Source: Nostoc sp. NIES-4103 (GTDB taxonomy: Bacteria > Cyanobacteriota > Cyanobacteriia > Cyanobacteriales > Nostocaceae). From it: a stretch of DNA of 64,000 bases. This document shows, in pieces, positions 15,258 through 24,120 of the stretch. The notes under the pieces were generated by a model. It searched no databases. It saw only the letters and a list, made by a program, of their open reading frames with translations, and was not told where the DNA came from. Location of the stretch: positions 4,240,628 through 4,304,627 of the forward strand of contig NZ_AP018288.1 of assembly GCF_002368335.1 (NCBI RefSeq), in the 5' to 3' direction. Positions within the stretch are counted from its first letter, which is position 1. The number at the start of each line of letters is the position of its first letter. Made by a program: the position numbers and the translations under genes.

Positions 15258-16379
15258 ATGTACGATACTATCATTGTCGGCGCAGGCCCAGCTGGTGGAA
15301 CAGCAGCATATCACTTAGCTAAAAAGGGTCGCTCAGTATTAATTTTAGAAAAAGAATCCCTACCAAGATATAAACCATGTGGGGGTGGTGTATCACCTGC
15401 GATCGCGCAATGGTTTGACTTTGACTTCAGCCCAGCTATTTCTACCAGGGCAGACTCTCTGCGCTTCACCTGGAAATTGGAAGACCCTGTAGAAGCAAAA
15501 ATAGAAACTAAAGAACCAGTTTGGATGGTGCGGCGAGATATTTTTGACCATTTCCTAGTGCAGCAAGCCCAGAAGCAAGGAGCGGAACTACGGGACAATA
15601 CAGAAGTTACAGGAATTGAATTTAAAACTGATCATTGGCAAGTAAACACAGCCAATGGTGCAGTTACCAGTCGCTACTTAATTGCGGCTGACGGTGCAAA
15701 AGGCCCAATGGCAAAATGGCTAGGCTTCAAAGAACGCAAACGCCGCCTAGCAGGAGCTTTAGAGGCAGAAGTTGCTGCCAATGTGGAAAACAAATCCACA
15801 ATTCACTTCGAGTTTGGCTTAGTGAAAAACGGCTACATCTGGAACTTCCCCAAAGCAGACGGTTATTCAATTGGTGTCGGTACATTCATTGGTGGTGAAC
15901 GCCAAGACTTTAAGAAAATTTTGGATGAGTATGCCAAATCGTTTAATTTAGACCTGACAATTAGCAAACAATATGGTCATCCCCTTTGTATTTGGGATGG
16001 CAATCAAAAGCTGCATACCCAAAATGCTGTTTTAGCTGGGGAAGCTGCTTGTGTAGTTGATCCCATGACAGCAGAAGGCATCCGTCCCTCAATTTTTAGT
16101 GGTTTACTGGCAGCAGGAGCTATTAATCAGGCCCTTTCTGGTGACATCAATGCTTTAGAACAATACACCGAAGCCATGAACGAACAATGGGGCGCTGATA
16201 TGGCTTGGGCGCAAAAATTAGCTCAAGCATTCTATCGCTTTCCTGGTATTGGCTACAAAGTTGGTGTCAAGCGCCCCTCTGGTGCCCAAATCATGGGTAA
16301 GATTCTCTGTGGCGAACTGCGCTATGGTGACGTTGCTGGACGTGCCCTCAAGCGTTTAATTCCTGGTTTTGGCGGTTAA
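15258..16379 (+). CDS. Geranylgeranyl reductase-family FAD-dependent oxidoreductase
   Basis: A 373-aa flavoprotein. It has the N-terminal FAD-binding GAGPAGG (8-14), the family motif YKPCGGGVS (38-46), a second FAD motif around LAGEAACVVDPMTAEGI and a C-terminal helical tail. The family includes ChlP, which saturates the geranylgeranyl chain of chlorophyll and tocopherol precursors, and archaeal lipid reductases; this protein may be a ChlP paralogue. GAGGAG at about 15237 provides a ribosome binding site. A candidate NtcA palindrome and a MITE-like element lie upstream. Confidence 0.8.
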   Translation: MYDTIIVGAGPAGGTAAYHLAKKGRSVLILEKESLPRYKPCGGGVSPAIAQWFDFDFSPAISTRADSLRFTWKLEDPVEAKIETKEPVWMVRRDIFDHFLVQQAQKQGAELRDNTEVTGIEFKTDHWQVNTANGAVTSRYLIAADGAKGPMAKWLGFKERKRRLAGALEAEVAANVENKSTIHFEFGLVKNGYIWNFPKADGYSIGVGTFIGGERQDFKKILDEYAKSFNLDLTISKQYGHPLCIWDGNQKLHTQNAVLAGEAACVVDPMTAEGIRPSIFSGLLAAGAINQALSGDINALEQYTEAMNEQWGADMAWAQKLAQAFYRFPGIGYKVGVKRPSGAQIMGKILCGELRYGDVAGRALKRLIPGFGG

Positions 16380-16383
16380 TCAA

Positions 16384-16450
16384 CCCTTTGTGTCTTAGTG
16401 TCTTTGTGGTTCAACATTCAATTTTAACCACCAAGGCACAAAGGCAGAGT
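16384..16450. repeat. Dispersed hairpin repeat
   Basis: CTTTGTGTCTTAGTGTCTTTG is answered by AACCACCAAGGCACAAAGG, forming a long imperfect hairpin that can end the preceding transcript. The same repeat recurs at 26444-26501 and its left half near 31222. Confidence 0.6.
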
Positions 16451-16559
16451 TAAGAATTGAGACTTTTGCAGGAGGTCTAATGGGGGGTTGTTTTTGCTAG
16501 CGTGGTGATACAGGGTTTATTGCCCGCCCAGCAAATAGCCAGGCTCAAAGAGGTTTAAC

Positions 16560-17432
16560 ATGGCTCATTTAAATCTTCGTCGCCCCCAAAATGTCAATGG
16601 CGATTTTTATGTAGATACTACTTGTATTGATTGTGATACATGTCGTTGGATGACTCCCGAAGTTTTTTATCGGGTGGATGAACAGTCGGCAGTATCTCAC
16701 CAACCAGAGAATGAGACAGAAAGATTGGCAGCACTGCAAGCGCTTTTGGCTTGCCCTACTAGTTCTATTGGTACAGTTGAAAAACCACATGATATCAAAG
16801 ATGCTCAACAAAGTTTTCCGATTTTAGTAGATGAGAATATTTATCACTGTGGCTATCATTCGGAAAAATCTTACGGTGCTGCTAGCTATTTGATTCAACT
16901 TGAGGAAGGTAATATCTTAGTTGATTCTCCTCGATTTACGCCTCCTTTAGTCAAGCGTATAGAAGAGATGGGTGGAATACGTTATATGTATTTAACCCAT
17001 CGAGATGATGTGGCAGATCATCAAAAATTTGCTGAACATTTTCATTGTCAGCGGATTCTCCACACTGATGATATTTCTGGAAGTACTCGGAATGTGGAAA
17101 TACAATTAACTGGTGCAGAAGAATTTGCTTTAACTCCAGATTTGCTAATTATTCCTGTTCCCGGACACACCAAAGGGCACACAGTTTTACTGTATAAAAA
17201 TAAGTTTCTCTTCAGTGGAGATCATCTTGCTTGGTCAGAAAGTTTGCATCAGCTGATAGCGTTCCACGATGTCTGCTGGTATTCTTGGCCACAACAGACT
17301 CAATCGATGCGTCAATTGGCTAATTACTCATTTGAATGGGTGCTACCAGGTCATGGGCGGAGGTTTCATGCTGATGCTGAGACTATGCGCCAGCAAATGC
17401 ACAAGTGTATTGAATATATGGAAAGTTTTTGA
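16560..17432 (+). CDS. MBL-fold metallo-hydrolase with N-terminal ferredoxin-like domain
   Basis: A 290-aa protein. Residues 18-75 form a small ferredoxin-like cysteine cluster (C22IDCDTC28, then C65PTS), which would bind an Fe-S cluster. Residues 90-290 are a metallo-beta-lactamase domain with THRDDVADH (146-154, a variant of HxHxDH), PVPGHTKGH, FSGDHLAW and LPGHG. MBL proteins with redox domains often handle thiols, persulfides or NO, but the reaction here is unknown. AGAGG lies 8 nt before the ATG. Stand-alone gene, convergent with the channel gene. Confidence 0.8.
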   Translation: MAHLNLRRPQNVNGDFYVDTTCIDCDTCRWMTPEVFYRVDEQSAVSHQPENETERLAALQALLACPTSSIGTVEKPHDIKDAQQSFPILVDENIYHCGYHSEKSYGAASYLIQLEEGNILVDSPRFTPPLVKRIEEMGGIRYMYLTHRDDVADHQKFAEHFHCQRILHTDDISGSTRNVEIQLTGAEEFALTPDLLIIPVPGHTKGHTVLLYKNKFLFSGDHLAWSESLHQLIAFHDVCWYSWPQQTQSMRQLANYSFEWVLPGHGRRFHADAETMRQQMHKCIEYMESF

Positions 17433-17463
17433 AGTTAAGCGCAAGTGAAATAGTTTTGTGAAA

Positions 17464-19155
17464 TCAACTAACGATCGCCTGCGATCGCTCGTCGTGCCAC
17501 AACTGATATAATTTGGTTGCAGACATAGTTAAGTATAAAATATCGCCATTACGGAGAATAGTTTCTAGTAAATCCCAGCCGTGGAGGGTTTGGTAATTAG
17601 TCTCCAAGTATAAAGGCACACATTCAGCCAACATAGCTACATCTTTCACCCACTGACCGCAGAAAGGATGTAATGGTGTAATTTTAGTTGCAAAAGCTAC
17701 CCAAAGATTATCCGCGGTAATGCCATTGCCGAGGATTCTGCCTCCAAGTGCAGCAGCGGCAAAAGCTGGTGCTGCCAGTTCAGCAGGACTGAGTACAGCC
17801 TCGAAGTCAAATAACTGTTGAGCCATCCTAGCAAAATCAGGATCGGCATAATGCACAATCACTGGAATACTGGGTGTTAAACCTTTGGCTTTGAGAGCAA
17901 TTTCTAAGTTTGTGGCATCGTTGTTGGTGACAGCAAGCACCGCAGCAGCCGAGTTGATATTGCTGGCTTTGAGGATGGTGCGGAAACTGGCATCACCTTG
18001 AATTACTGGAATACCCAATCCTCTGGTGGAGTTGACAAATCTATTATTAGAGTCTGTTTCAATTACTACTACCTCATGTCCGCTGGCATGGAGTTGTTGA
18101 ATAATTGTAATGCCGATGCCACTCAAGCCACAGACAATATAATGATTTCGCTGGGGAATGCGTGCTGCGTCCCAAAATTGTTTGAAGCGACTGCCTAAGA
18201 TAAAATCGGTCAGCATTGCGTACCAAATACCAATCACTGCTGCTCCAATCAGCATGATCACAATGGTAAATAATTTAATACTGTCGGGAGCATTTTCTAC
18301 TACTTTGTCATTCCCGCCGGCTCCCGTCACCATACCTACAGCAAAATATAAAGCATCGACAAAAGAGATATTTAACTTAGTAGCAGTATAGGTGAGTGTA
18401 GACAGCAAAACGATCGCCAGCAGTACGATGGCCATTGACACCACCGATTGAGCATGTTGTTGAAACTTGCTGAGACTGGTAAAAACTTTCAGCAGTTTTT
18501 TTACTAGTGAACGGCGGGGAGGACGGATACGAGGTTGAGTAGCAATGACTAAGCGATCGCCTAATTTTAACTCTTCTCCAGACAGTACAGCAGATATTAA
18601 ATCCATCTCACCTTGCACAGGTAAGTAATAAATCATCATCTGCGAAGTGTCATCCCACAAATCACTCAGCTTACAACCCAGCCAAGGGTGGTTTTCATCT
18701 ATATATTCTTCTTTGATAGGCCAAGTCTGCTGAAATAACTTGATTTGCCCAATCGCTTGGTTTCCCAGGGCCACAAATGTAAATACTGGTGCTGCTAAAC
18801 CCACAACACTCATACTCAAATGGTCAGGCAAAGTTTGATCCAAGCGATCGCCCAAGTTCGTATTATAAAGACGGTTAATAATCCGAATTTGGGGATTTAG
18901 CACCCGCGCTTGCATCATAATCGACAAATTCACAGCATCATCACAGCTAGCAATCACTAAAGTGTCTGCATCCTGAATTGACGCTGCTGTCAGAGTAGCA
19001 GCTGCATGTAAATCACCAACAATCACATCTTTTGCTGCTTCACCAGGGATAGGTTGGTGATGAATGCCAACAACTAACGCTCCCTGCTGTCTCAACAAAC
19101 GAAAGATTTTATATCCAGTACGTCCTAAGCCACAAACAATGATTCGGGGTTTCAT
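17464..19155 (-). CDS. Ion-channel protein with two RCK (TrkA-N/TrkA-C) modules
   Basis: A 563-aa membrane protein. Order: TrkA-N Rossmann domain (IIVCGLGRTGYKIFR, 4-18), TrkA-C, two membrane segments (about 238-262 and 292-318) around a pore loop, a second TrkA-N (YIVCGLSGIGITIIQ) and a second TrkA-C. This is the layout of RCK-gated cation channels. The pore loop reads VTGAGGND where potassium channels have TVGYGD, so selectivity may differ. It is probably an inner-membrane transporter gated by a nucleotide. Single gene. Confidence 0.75.
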   Translation of the reverse strand: MKPRIIVCGLGRTGYKIFRLLRQQGALVVGIHHQPIPGEAAKDVIVGDLHAAATLTAASIQDADTLVIASCDDAVNLSIMMQARVLNPQIRIINRLYNTNLGDRLDQTLPDHLSMSVVGLAAPVFTFVALGNQAIGQIKLFQQTWPIKEEYIDENHPWLGCKLSDLWDDTSQMMIYYLPVQGEMDLISAVLSGEELKLGDRLVIATQPRIRPPRRSLVKKLLKVFTSLSKFQQHAQSVVSMAIVLLAIVLLSTLTYTATKLNISFVDALYFAVGMVTGAGGNDKVVENAPDSIKLFTIVIMLIGAAVIGIWYAMLTDFILGSRFKQFWDAARIPQRNHYIVCGLSGIGITIIQQLHASGHEVVVIETDSNNRFVNSTRGLGIPVIQGDASFRTILKASNINSAAAVLAVTNNDATNLEIALKAKGLTPSIPVIVHYADPDFARMAQQLFDFEAVLSPAELAAPAFAAAALGGRILGNGITADNLWVAFATKITPLHPFCGQWVKDVAMLAECVPLYLETNYQTLHGWDLLETILRNGDILYLTMSATKLYQLWHDERSQAIVS

Positions 19156-19261
19156 GAAACAGCAGGATCATTTACAGCAAGGGCTGCATTTGGAATTATT
19201 TATGATCATTGTTGCTCACATTTCTGGGATAGAACTGTAGCTGTAAACACGATACTTATAG

Positions 19262-19380
19262 CTGGGGACTGGGGACTGGGGATTGGGGATTGGGGAAGAG
19301 TCTTTTCAATGCCCTATACCCTATGCCCCATGCCCCATTCCCCATGCCCTATTCCCAATGCCCCATGCCCCATGCCCATT
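19262..19380. repeat. STRR arrays (GGGGACT/GGGGATT and CCCATGC types)
   Basis: G-rich heptamers at 19262-19295 are followed by C-rich CCCATGCC/CCCATTCC units at about 19306-19379. A plus-strand open frame here is repeat-encoded. The array abuts the 3' end of the small minus-strand ORF 19379-19528. Confidence 0.8.
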
Positions 19381-19528
19381 ACTGATAGCTATGTTTCGGT
19401 CTTCTACCAATGCACCGACGAGATACAAACGAACCAACTAGGTAAAACTCATCAACACCTAATGTCTCCTCAGCAGTTTGAGACTGAACAGTCATGAATT
19501 CAACTTTTACTGATGCCATAGTACTCAT
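19379..19528 (-). CDS. Possible small protein, 49 aa
   Basis: From the ATG at 19528 this frame encodes 49 residues beginning MSTMASVKVEFMTVQSQ and containing TLGVDEFYLVGSF. Its composition is that of a normal soluble protein rather than of a repeat, and codon use resembles neighbours. No family is recognised, no clear ribosome binding site is visible, and the C-terminus is Arg/Lys-rich (RRCIGRRPKHSYQ). It could be a real small protein, a peptide precursor or a remnant. Confidence 0.3.
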   Translation of the reverse strand: MSTMASVKVEFMTVQSQTAEETLGVDEFYLVGSFVSRRCIGRRPKHSYQ

Positions 19529-19711
19529 AAAATTAATAGGCTTGATAAATTTAACGCTAGATAACAATTGATAATCACTACAAAAAATTAATCCTGTGAC
19601 AGGATTTTAGGATAAGCTTAGCCCTAGATTTAACCAGAGCTAAGCGAGTTTCATCCTCAAGATATCTATCGGGCATAAATTTAGAATTTATGCAAAAACC
19701 TCAAAAAATTT
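19529..19711. other. Intergenic region with three short palindromes
   Basis: AATCCTG-TGA-CAGGATT (19590-19606), CTTAGC/GCTAAG (about 19616-19643) and GCATAAATT-TAG-AATTTATGC (19673-19693) are visible. They may be terminators or dispersed repeat parts; no gene was found. Confidence 0.4.
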
Positions 19712-19889
19712 CAGTGAGCTGGTAAAACTATCCCTCTTTTAAAAGGCGTACTCCTTACTAGAAGCAAGCGATCGCGTTGCGTCTGGGTAAGGAGAGGAAG
19801 GAGGAACGAAAAAAGAAGGGTTTTACTCCCCTCTCCTTGTAGGAGAGGGGCGGGGGGAGAGGTCAAAACAGCACTTGTCGAACTCACGT
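19712..19889. mobile_element. MITE-like element, family 1, copy 3 (left end degenerate)
   Basis: The right terminus TCGAACTCACGT (19878-19889) and the interior (AAAAGGCG, then CTCCCCTCTCCTTGTAGGAG) match copies 1 and 2. The left terminus is decayed (CAGTGAGCT near 19712) and no target duplication is evident, so this is an old or truncated copy. Confidence 0.65.
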
Positions 19890-20001
19890 TAAAACAATAG
19901 GACAGTGCAACCAACGGTACACTGTCCTATGCCCTGAAAATCCAGAAATAATACAGACCAGATTGACTATTTACGGTTAACAGTCATCATCAATTAATCA
20001 T

Positions 20002-21225
20002 CTAAGAAGCATTTTGCAATTCAGCGGTACGTACTGATAGCTGCTGTGTTTGATTACCTCGTTGCACTTTCACCTGCAACACTTGACCAAGGCGACTATC
20101 TTCTACAACATTCTGTAACTGTTCGGCGCTGGTGATTGGTTTGCCATCAATTTGGACAATGACATCTCCCCGCCGGATACCAGCAGTAGCAGCTGGAGAA
20201 TTGGGTATAACTCGCATCACCAAAACGCCGTTAACTTCTGGTATTTCGATAGAAGAGTTGGGATCAGTGTTGTTCTGCTTTGCTAATTGAGGTGTTAAAG
20301 TTAGCATTTGCACACCTAAATAGGGGTGAGCAACTTTGCCGTTACGCTGTAATTGAAATGCGATCGCTTTGGCTTTATCAATGGGAATCGCAAAGCCAAT
20401 ACCCATAGCATCAGCACGAATAGCTGTGTTAATCCCAATCACATCACCCCGTTCATTTAATAGCGGGCCACCGGAGTTACCAGGGTTAATAGCTGCATCG
20501 GTTTGAATAAAATCCAAACGTTTATCAGTGATACCAACTTGGGCGCTGGAACGTTTGAGGGTGCTGACAATTCCTAAAGTAACAGTATTATCAAATCCTA
20601 AAGGATTACCAACTGCGATCGCCCAGTCTCCCACCTGTACATTATTGGAAGAACCCAAAGATGCCACTGGTAAATCAGCGCCAGCGTTAATTTTCACTAC
20701 CGCTAAATCTGTGACTTCATCAATACCTTGAACTTTTCCTTCAAAGCTACGACCATCCTTAAGCCGGACTGTCACCTTATCAGCTTTATCTACCACATGG
20801 GCATTAGTTAAAATTAACCCACTTTTGTCAATGATGAAACCAGAACCAAGACCCCGCAATTGTTCAGAGGGTATCTGTTGCGGGAAACTATCACCAAAGA
20901 ATCTACGGAAAAAAGGATCTTCCATAAATGGATCGACTCTGCGGGTAATTGTCCGTTCTGTATCAATCCGTACAACTGCTGGGCCGACACGATTCACCGC
21001 TGCTGTGACAAAACTAGTACTGCCGATCGCAGCAGTTGCAGGCGATGGTCGTTGGGCGATTAGTTCTGGGGTATCTGAGTTAGTCGCAGTATTGGGCGCA
21101 GGTTCTGCTTGTGAGGGCAATACTCGTAACGAAGTAAAACTTAGCACAACACCTAAAGCGATCGCTAACACATGAGTACCAAGTTGACGTATGGAACGAG
21201 GTAGTTTGTAAAATCGCATAATCAC
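20002..21225 (-). CDS. HtrA/HhoA-type serine protease with PDZ domain
   Basis: A 407-aa Deg-family protease. An N-terminal hydrophobic segment (about 16-34) suggests export to the periplasm or lumen. The trypsin-like domain carries the triad His143 (TNAHVV), Asp173 (VTDLAVV) and Ser251 (GNSGGP); one PDZ domain covers about 300-400 (YLGVQM; IRRGDVIVQIDGKPI). Cyanobacteria usually have three such proteases (HtrA, HhoA, HhoB) in protein quality control, and which one this is cannot be decided here. Single gene. Confidence 0.92.
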   Translation of the reverse strand: MIMRFYKLPRSIRQLGTHVLAIALGVVLSFTSLRVLPSQAEPAPNTATNSDTPELIAQRPSPATAAIGSTSFVTAAVNRVGPAVVRIDTERTITRRVDPFMEDPFFRRFFGDSFPQQIPSEQLRGLGSGFIIDKSGLILTNAHVVDKADKVTVRLKDGRSFEGKVQGIDEVTDLAVVKINAGADLPVASLGSSNNVQVGDWAIAVGNPLGFDNTVTLGIVSTLKRSSAQVGITDKRLDFIQTDAAINPGNSGGPLLNERGDVIGINTAIRADAMGIGFAIPIDKAKAIAFQLQRNGKVAHPYLGVQMLTLTPQLAKQNNTDPNSSIEIPEVNGVLVMRVIPNSPAATAGIRRGDVIVQIDGKPITSAEQLQNVVEDSRLGQVLQVKVQRGNQTQQLSVRTAELQNAS

Positions 21226-21760
21226 AACCTAATTTAGAAGTTTAATTGTTAGTTAGTCGTGACAAAACAAAGGATGTAGATGCCTTTTGAGTAGGTTCCC
21301 ACGGAATAGGCTAAAGGCTAAAGGCTGATATTTTATACTTCATGTTTGATCCTTCAGTTAAGAAATCTATCTACAGCTATTTTTACAGGTTGGATGTAAA
21401 TCCAGCGTCTTAACGTTTGCTCTTAGCTTCAGGTTTCGCCTGATTCCTCCAATGTTGAATTTCGGGCAGTGTATAAGCCACCTGTAATTAAAATTAATTA
21501 CATATTTAGCCCCATAGCTATTATGGACATTTACCCTTTACAGGTTCGGCTTTTACCCATTCACTGGGGATTAGGGACTGGGTACTGGGTAATGGGTAAT
21601 GGGTAATGGGTGATGGGTAGTGGGCCAGATGTGATGACTAATAGTAAAATCCAATTCCCAATTCCCAATTACCAATTCCCCATTCCCAATTCCCCACTCA
21701 GTTAAATAAACTATTGTTCTCTAGGCTAGGATTTTAGTACTACCAGTGCTTTCATAACCC
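21226..21760. repeat. Intergenic region with STRRs
   Basis: GGGTAATGGGTAAT-type heptamers occupy about 21563-21625 and CAATTCC/CCCAATT heptamers about 21648-21705. Upstream, 21270-21420 repeats part of the sequence that follows frr. No gene or clear operator for the following metal sensor was recognised. Confidence 0.6.
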
Positions 21761-22162
21761 ATGAATGGATCAAACCGACTAGCTAATGAATCCTTGCCTG
21801 TATCTGAGCAAGCAGAACACTCCCATAATCAAGATGTAAGCCACGCGCATACAGACCATACTCATGGGCATGAAGAATCGGTGCATCCTCACATCCATAG
21901 TGAAGAGTCTTTACGGCGAATTGTCAATAGACTGTCACGTATAGAAGGACACATTCGTGGTATTAAGACAATGGTGCAACAAAATAGCCCATGCCCTGAT
22001 GTCTTATTACAGATTGCTGCTGTACGGGGTGCATTAGATCGGGTAGCGAGAATCGTTCTTGATGAACATTTAACAGAGTGTATAGCAAGAGCTGCCAAAG
22101 AGGGCAACATGGAAGTTGAAATTGAACAGTTAAAAGCAGCTTTAGATCGGTTTTTGCCCTGA
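21761..22162 (+). CDS. CsoR/RcnR-family metal-sensing repressor, InrS-like
   Basis: A 133-aa all-helical DUF156 repressor. The core (about 46-133) has Cys78 (SPCPDVL), His103 and Cys107 (DEHLTEC), matching the ligands of the cyanobacterial nickel sensor InrS, plus a candidate N-terminal ligand at His46. The first 46 residues are very His-rich (HSHNQDVSHAHTDHTHGHE), which supports Ni(II) or Co(II) binding. Such proteins lose DNA affinity when metal binds and derepress an exporter. No exporter gene is adjacent, so the target is elsewhere. Confidence 0.75.
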   Translation: MNGSNRLANESLPVSEQAEHSHNQDVSHAHTDHTHGHEESVHPHIHSEESLRRIVNRLSRIEGHIRGIKTMVQQNSPCPDVLLQIAAVRGALDRVARIVLDEHLTECIARAAKEGNMEVEIEQLKAALDRFLP

Positions 22163-22181
22163 AAGCTAGAAAATTGAAAAA

Positions 22182-22234
22182 GGCAGCAATACTTGAGACA
22201 GTAAGCGAGGTAGAGGATTGAAAAAATTGCTGCC
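22182..22234. terminator. Possible bidirectional terminator
   Basis: GGCAGCAAT (22182-22190) is complementary to ATTGCTGCC (22226-22234) across a 35-nt loop between two convergent genes; A- and T-runs flank the arms. Confidence 0.35.
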
Positions 22235-22251
22235 TCCTTGCCAATTTATGT

Positions 22252-22776
22252 TTACAAATTTTTGTTCAAATCGTAAGACAGTTGTACTAATCCAGAGTCA
22301 TAGGTTTTAACATCTTTCAATTCAAGTTTTGTCTCTAAATTCGGATCGTTGACTATCAAGGGAATGCCATTTCCTAAAATAATTGGGTGTATGGAGAGAA
22401 TTAGTTCATCAATCAAATTATGCTGCATGAAAGAATAAATCATTGCTGCTCCCCCAACTAACCAAATATTACCACCGTCTGATTGGCGGAGTGTGTTGAT
22501 AAAGTCTTTCCAATCACTTCCCACAAACTTGACGTTATGATTGGTTTCGCCTTGCAGAGTTTTAGAGAAAACAAAAACTTCCTTGTCTTGATATGGATAT
22601 TCTTCAAAACTTAGTACTTGCAGATAAGTTTTACTACCCATAATTACAGTATCAATTTGGGCAAAAAACTCTGTATAACCGTAGTCTTGATCGGTGAATA
22701 GCCAATCTACCTCACCTGACTCCCTGGCAATATATCCATCAATACTAGAAGCAATATACAAGATAATTTTACGCAT
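22252..22776 (-). CDS. Dihydrofolate reductase-family (RibD C-terminal-like) protein
   Basis: A 174-aa protein of the DHFR/RibD-C fold. It starts RKIILYIASSIDGYIA, has the NADPH-loop segment VIMGSKTYLQVL, then GNIWLVGGAAMIYSFM and ELILSIHPIILGNGIPLI. Proteins of this YyaP/YwjB type are stand-alone reductases of unknown substrate; it is not a canonical folate enzyme and no folate or riboflavin genes are near. Convergent with the metal sensor gene. Confidence 0.8.
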   Translation of the reverse strand: MRKIILYIASSIDGYIARESGEVDWLFTDQDYGYTEFFAQIDTVIMGSKTYLQVLSFEEYPYQDKEVFVFSKTLQGETNHNVKFVGSDWKDFINTLRQSDGGNIWLVGGAAMIYSFMQHNLIDELILSIHPIILGNGIPLIVNDPNLETKLELKDVKTYDSGLVQLSYDLNKNL

Positions 22777-23289
22777 GGTTTTTTACAGATTATTCAGAAA
22801 TTGTTAGTAAATACTACTGCTGTGACCAGATTATAATAATGCATGAATAAGCTAAAACACCTGAGAGTTTGCATAAGTAAATTTGATTAAATTCTTGTGG
22901 GGTGGGTCGGAAAGCCCGCCCAGTATATGTAAGTTAAATGTGCAAAAGATGAAACCACAGAGGCGCAGAGAACACGGAGATAAAGAAGATTACTACTATT
23001 TTTATGGACTAAATTAATTCGGTTGCGCCTGTAGTTATGCCGTAGGAATCGCGCACCTACCTTTAATTTTTAGCGGTGCGTTGCGCTTGGCGATAACTTA
23101 CCCTACATTTAAATTTATTAACTACTCTTGTATATCATGCAATTACTAAAATATATTCACCTACTTATGGGTTGGAGTGGGATAATTTGAATATGATTAA
23201 TTGAGTAAACTAAAAGTTACACTGGCAATTACTTTATTATCTTTACATTAAGAAAGTGCAACCTTAAATATAATTGATAATCATACAAT
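22777..23289. other. Intergenic region, nothing recognised
   Basis: About 510 bp, AT-rich towards menH. It contains fragments of dispersed cyanobacterial repeats (ACCACAGAGGCGCAGAGA; GGGTCGGAAAGCCCGCCC) but no gene, RNA or clear operator. Confidence 0.4.
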
Positions 23290-24102
23290 ATGATCTTAGA
23301 AAATTATCAATTTCACTATTCTTTAATTGGTGATTTAGAAAAACCATTGATTTTGTTCTTACATGGCTTCATGGGTAATATTGATGAATTTGATGAAGCT
23401 ATAGAATTACTAGGTGATGAATTTTCTTATCTAATACTTGACCTTCCCGGACATGGAAAAACTCAAGTTTTAGGTGGTGAGGAGTACTATACAATGCCAA
23501 ATACTGCCTATGGCTTAATCAACTTACTAGATAATTTGAACATTTCTCAATGCTTTTTAGTTGGTTATTCCATGGGTGGGAGATTAGCTTTATACCTCAC
23601 CTTACATTTTCCAGAACGTTTTTATAAGGTTATATTAGAATCAACTTCTCCAGGTTTGGCAACGGAAACAGAAAGATTAGAACGAGTTAAACGTGATCAT
23701 CAAATAGCTAATAAATTAGCAAGAAGTGTGAATAAAAGTGATTTTACAACTTTTCTATTGAATTGGTACAATCAACCGATTTTTGGTGAGATAAAAAATC
23801 ATCCTAGATTTGAAATGATGGTAAAAAATAGGTTACAAAATCATCCCAATGAATTGGCTAAATCACTCAAATTTATGGGTACTGGATGTCAACCATCGTT
23901 ATGGAAAATGCTTCAGGATAATACTCAGCCTTTGCTATTACTAGCTGGTGAGTATGATGATAAATTTATCAATATCAATACAGAAATGACTCAAGTATGT
24001 AAGTCTGCTCAGTTTAAATTAATTAAGAATGCTGGACATAATACTCACTTTGAAAATACTGAAGCATTTGTACAAAATGTTGGATATTTTTTGAGGCATT
24101 AA
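23290..24102 (+). CDS. menH: 2-succinyl-6-hydroxy-2,4-cyclohexadiene-1-carboxylate synthase
   Basis: A 270-aa alpha/beta hydrolase fold protein. It has the MenH-type FLHGFMGN (24-30), LDLPGHGKT (50-58), nucleophile Ser94 in GYSMGGR, the LESTSPGL segment, an Asp in GEYDDKF and a catalytic His in KNAGHNTHFE. MenH removes pyruvate in naphthoquinone synthesis; in cyanobacteria the product is phylloquinone, the PsaA/PsaB-bound secondary electron acceptor. No other men genes are in the window. Convergent with the muramidase gene. Confidence 0.88.
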   Translation: MILENYQFHYSLIGDLEKPLILFLHGFMGNIDEFDEAIELLGDEFSYLILDLPGHGKTQVLGGEEYYTMPNTAYGLINLLDNLNISQCFLVGYSMGGRLALYLTLHFPERFYKVILESTSPGLATETERLERVKRDHQIANKLARSVNKSDFTTFLLNWYNQPIFGEIKNHPRFEMMVKNRLQNHPNELAKSLKFMGTGCQPSLWKMLQDNTQPLLLLAGEYDDKFININTEMTQVCKSAQFKLIKNAGHNTHFENTEAFVQNVGYFLRH

Positions 24103-24120
24103 GTAGAAGTTTATGATAAA

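Noticed and set aside
19309..19497. 62-codon plus-strand frame
   Set aside because: The first third is repeat-encoded (CPMP runs) and the rest is antisense to the better small ORF.
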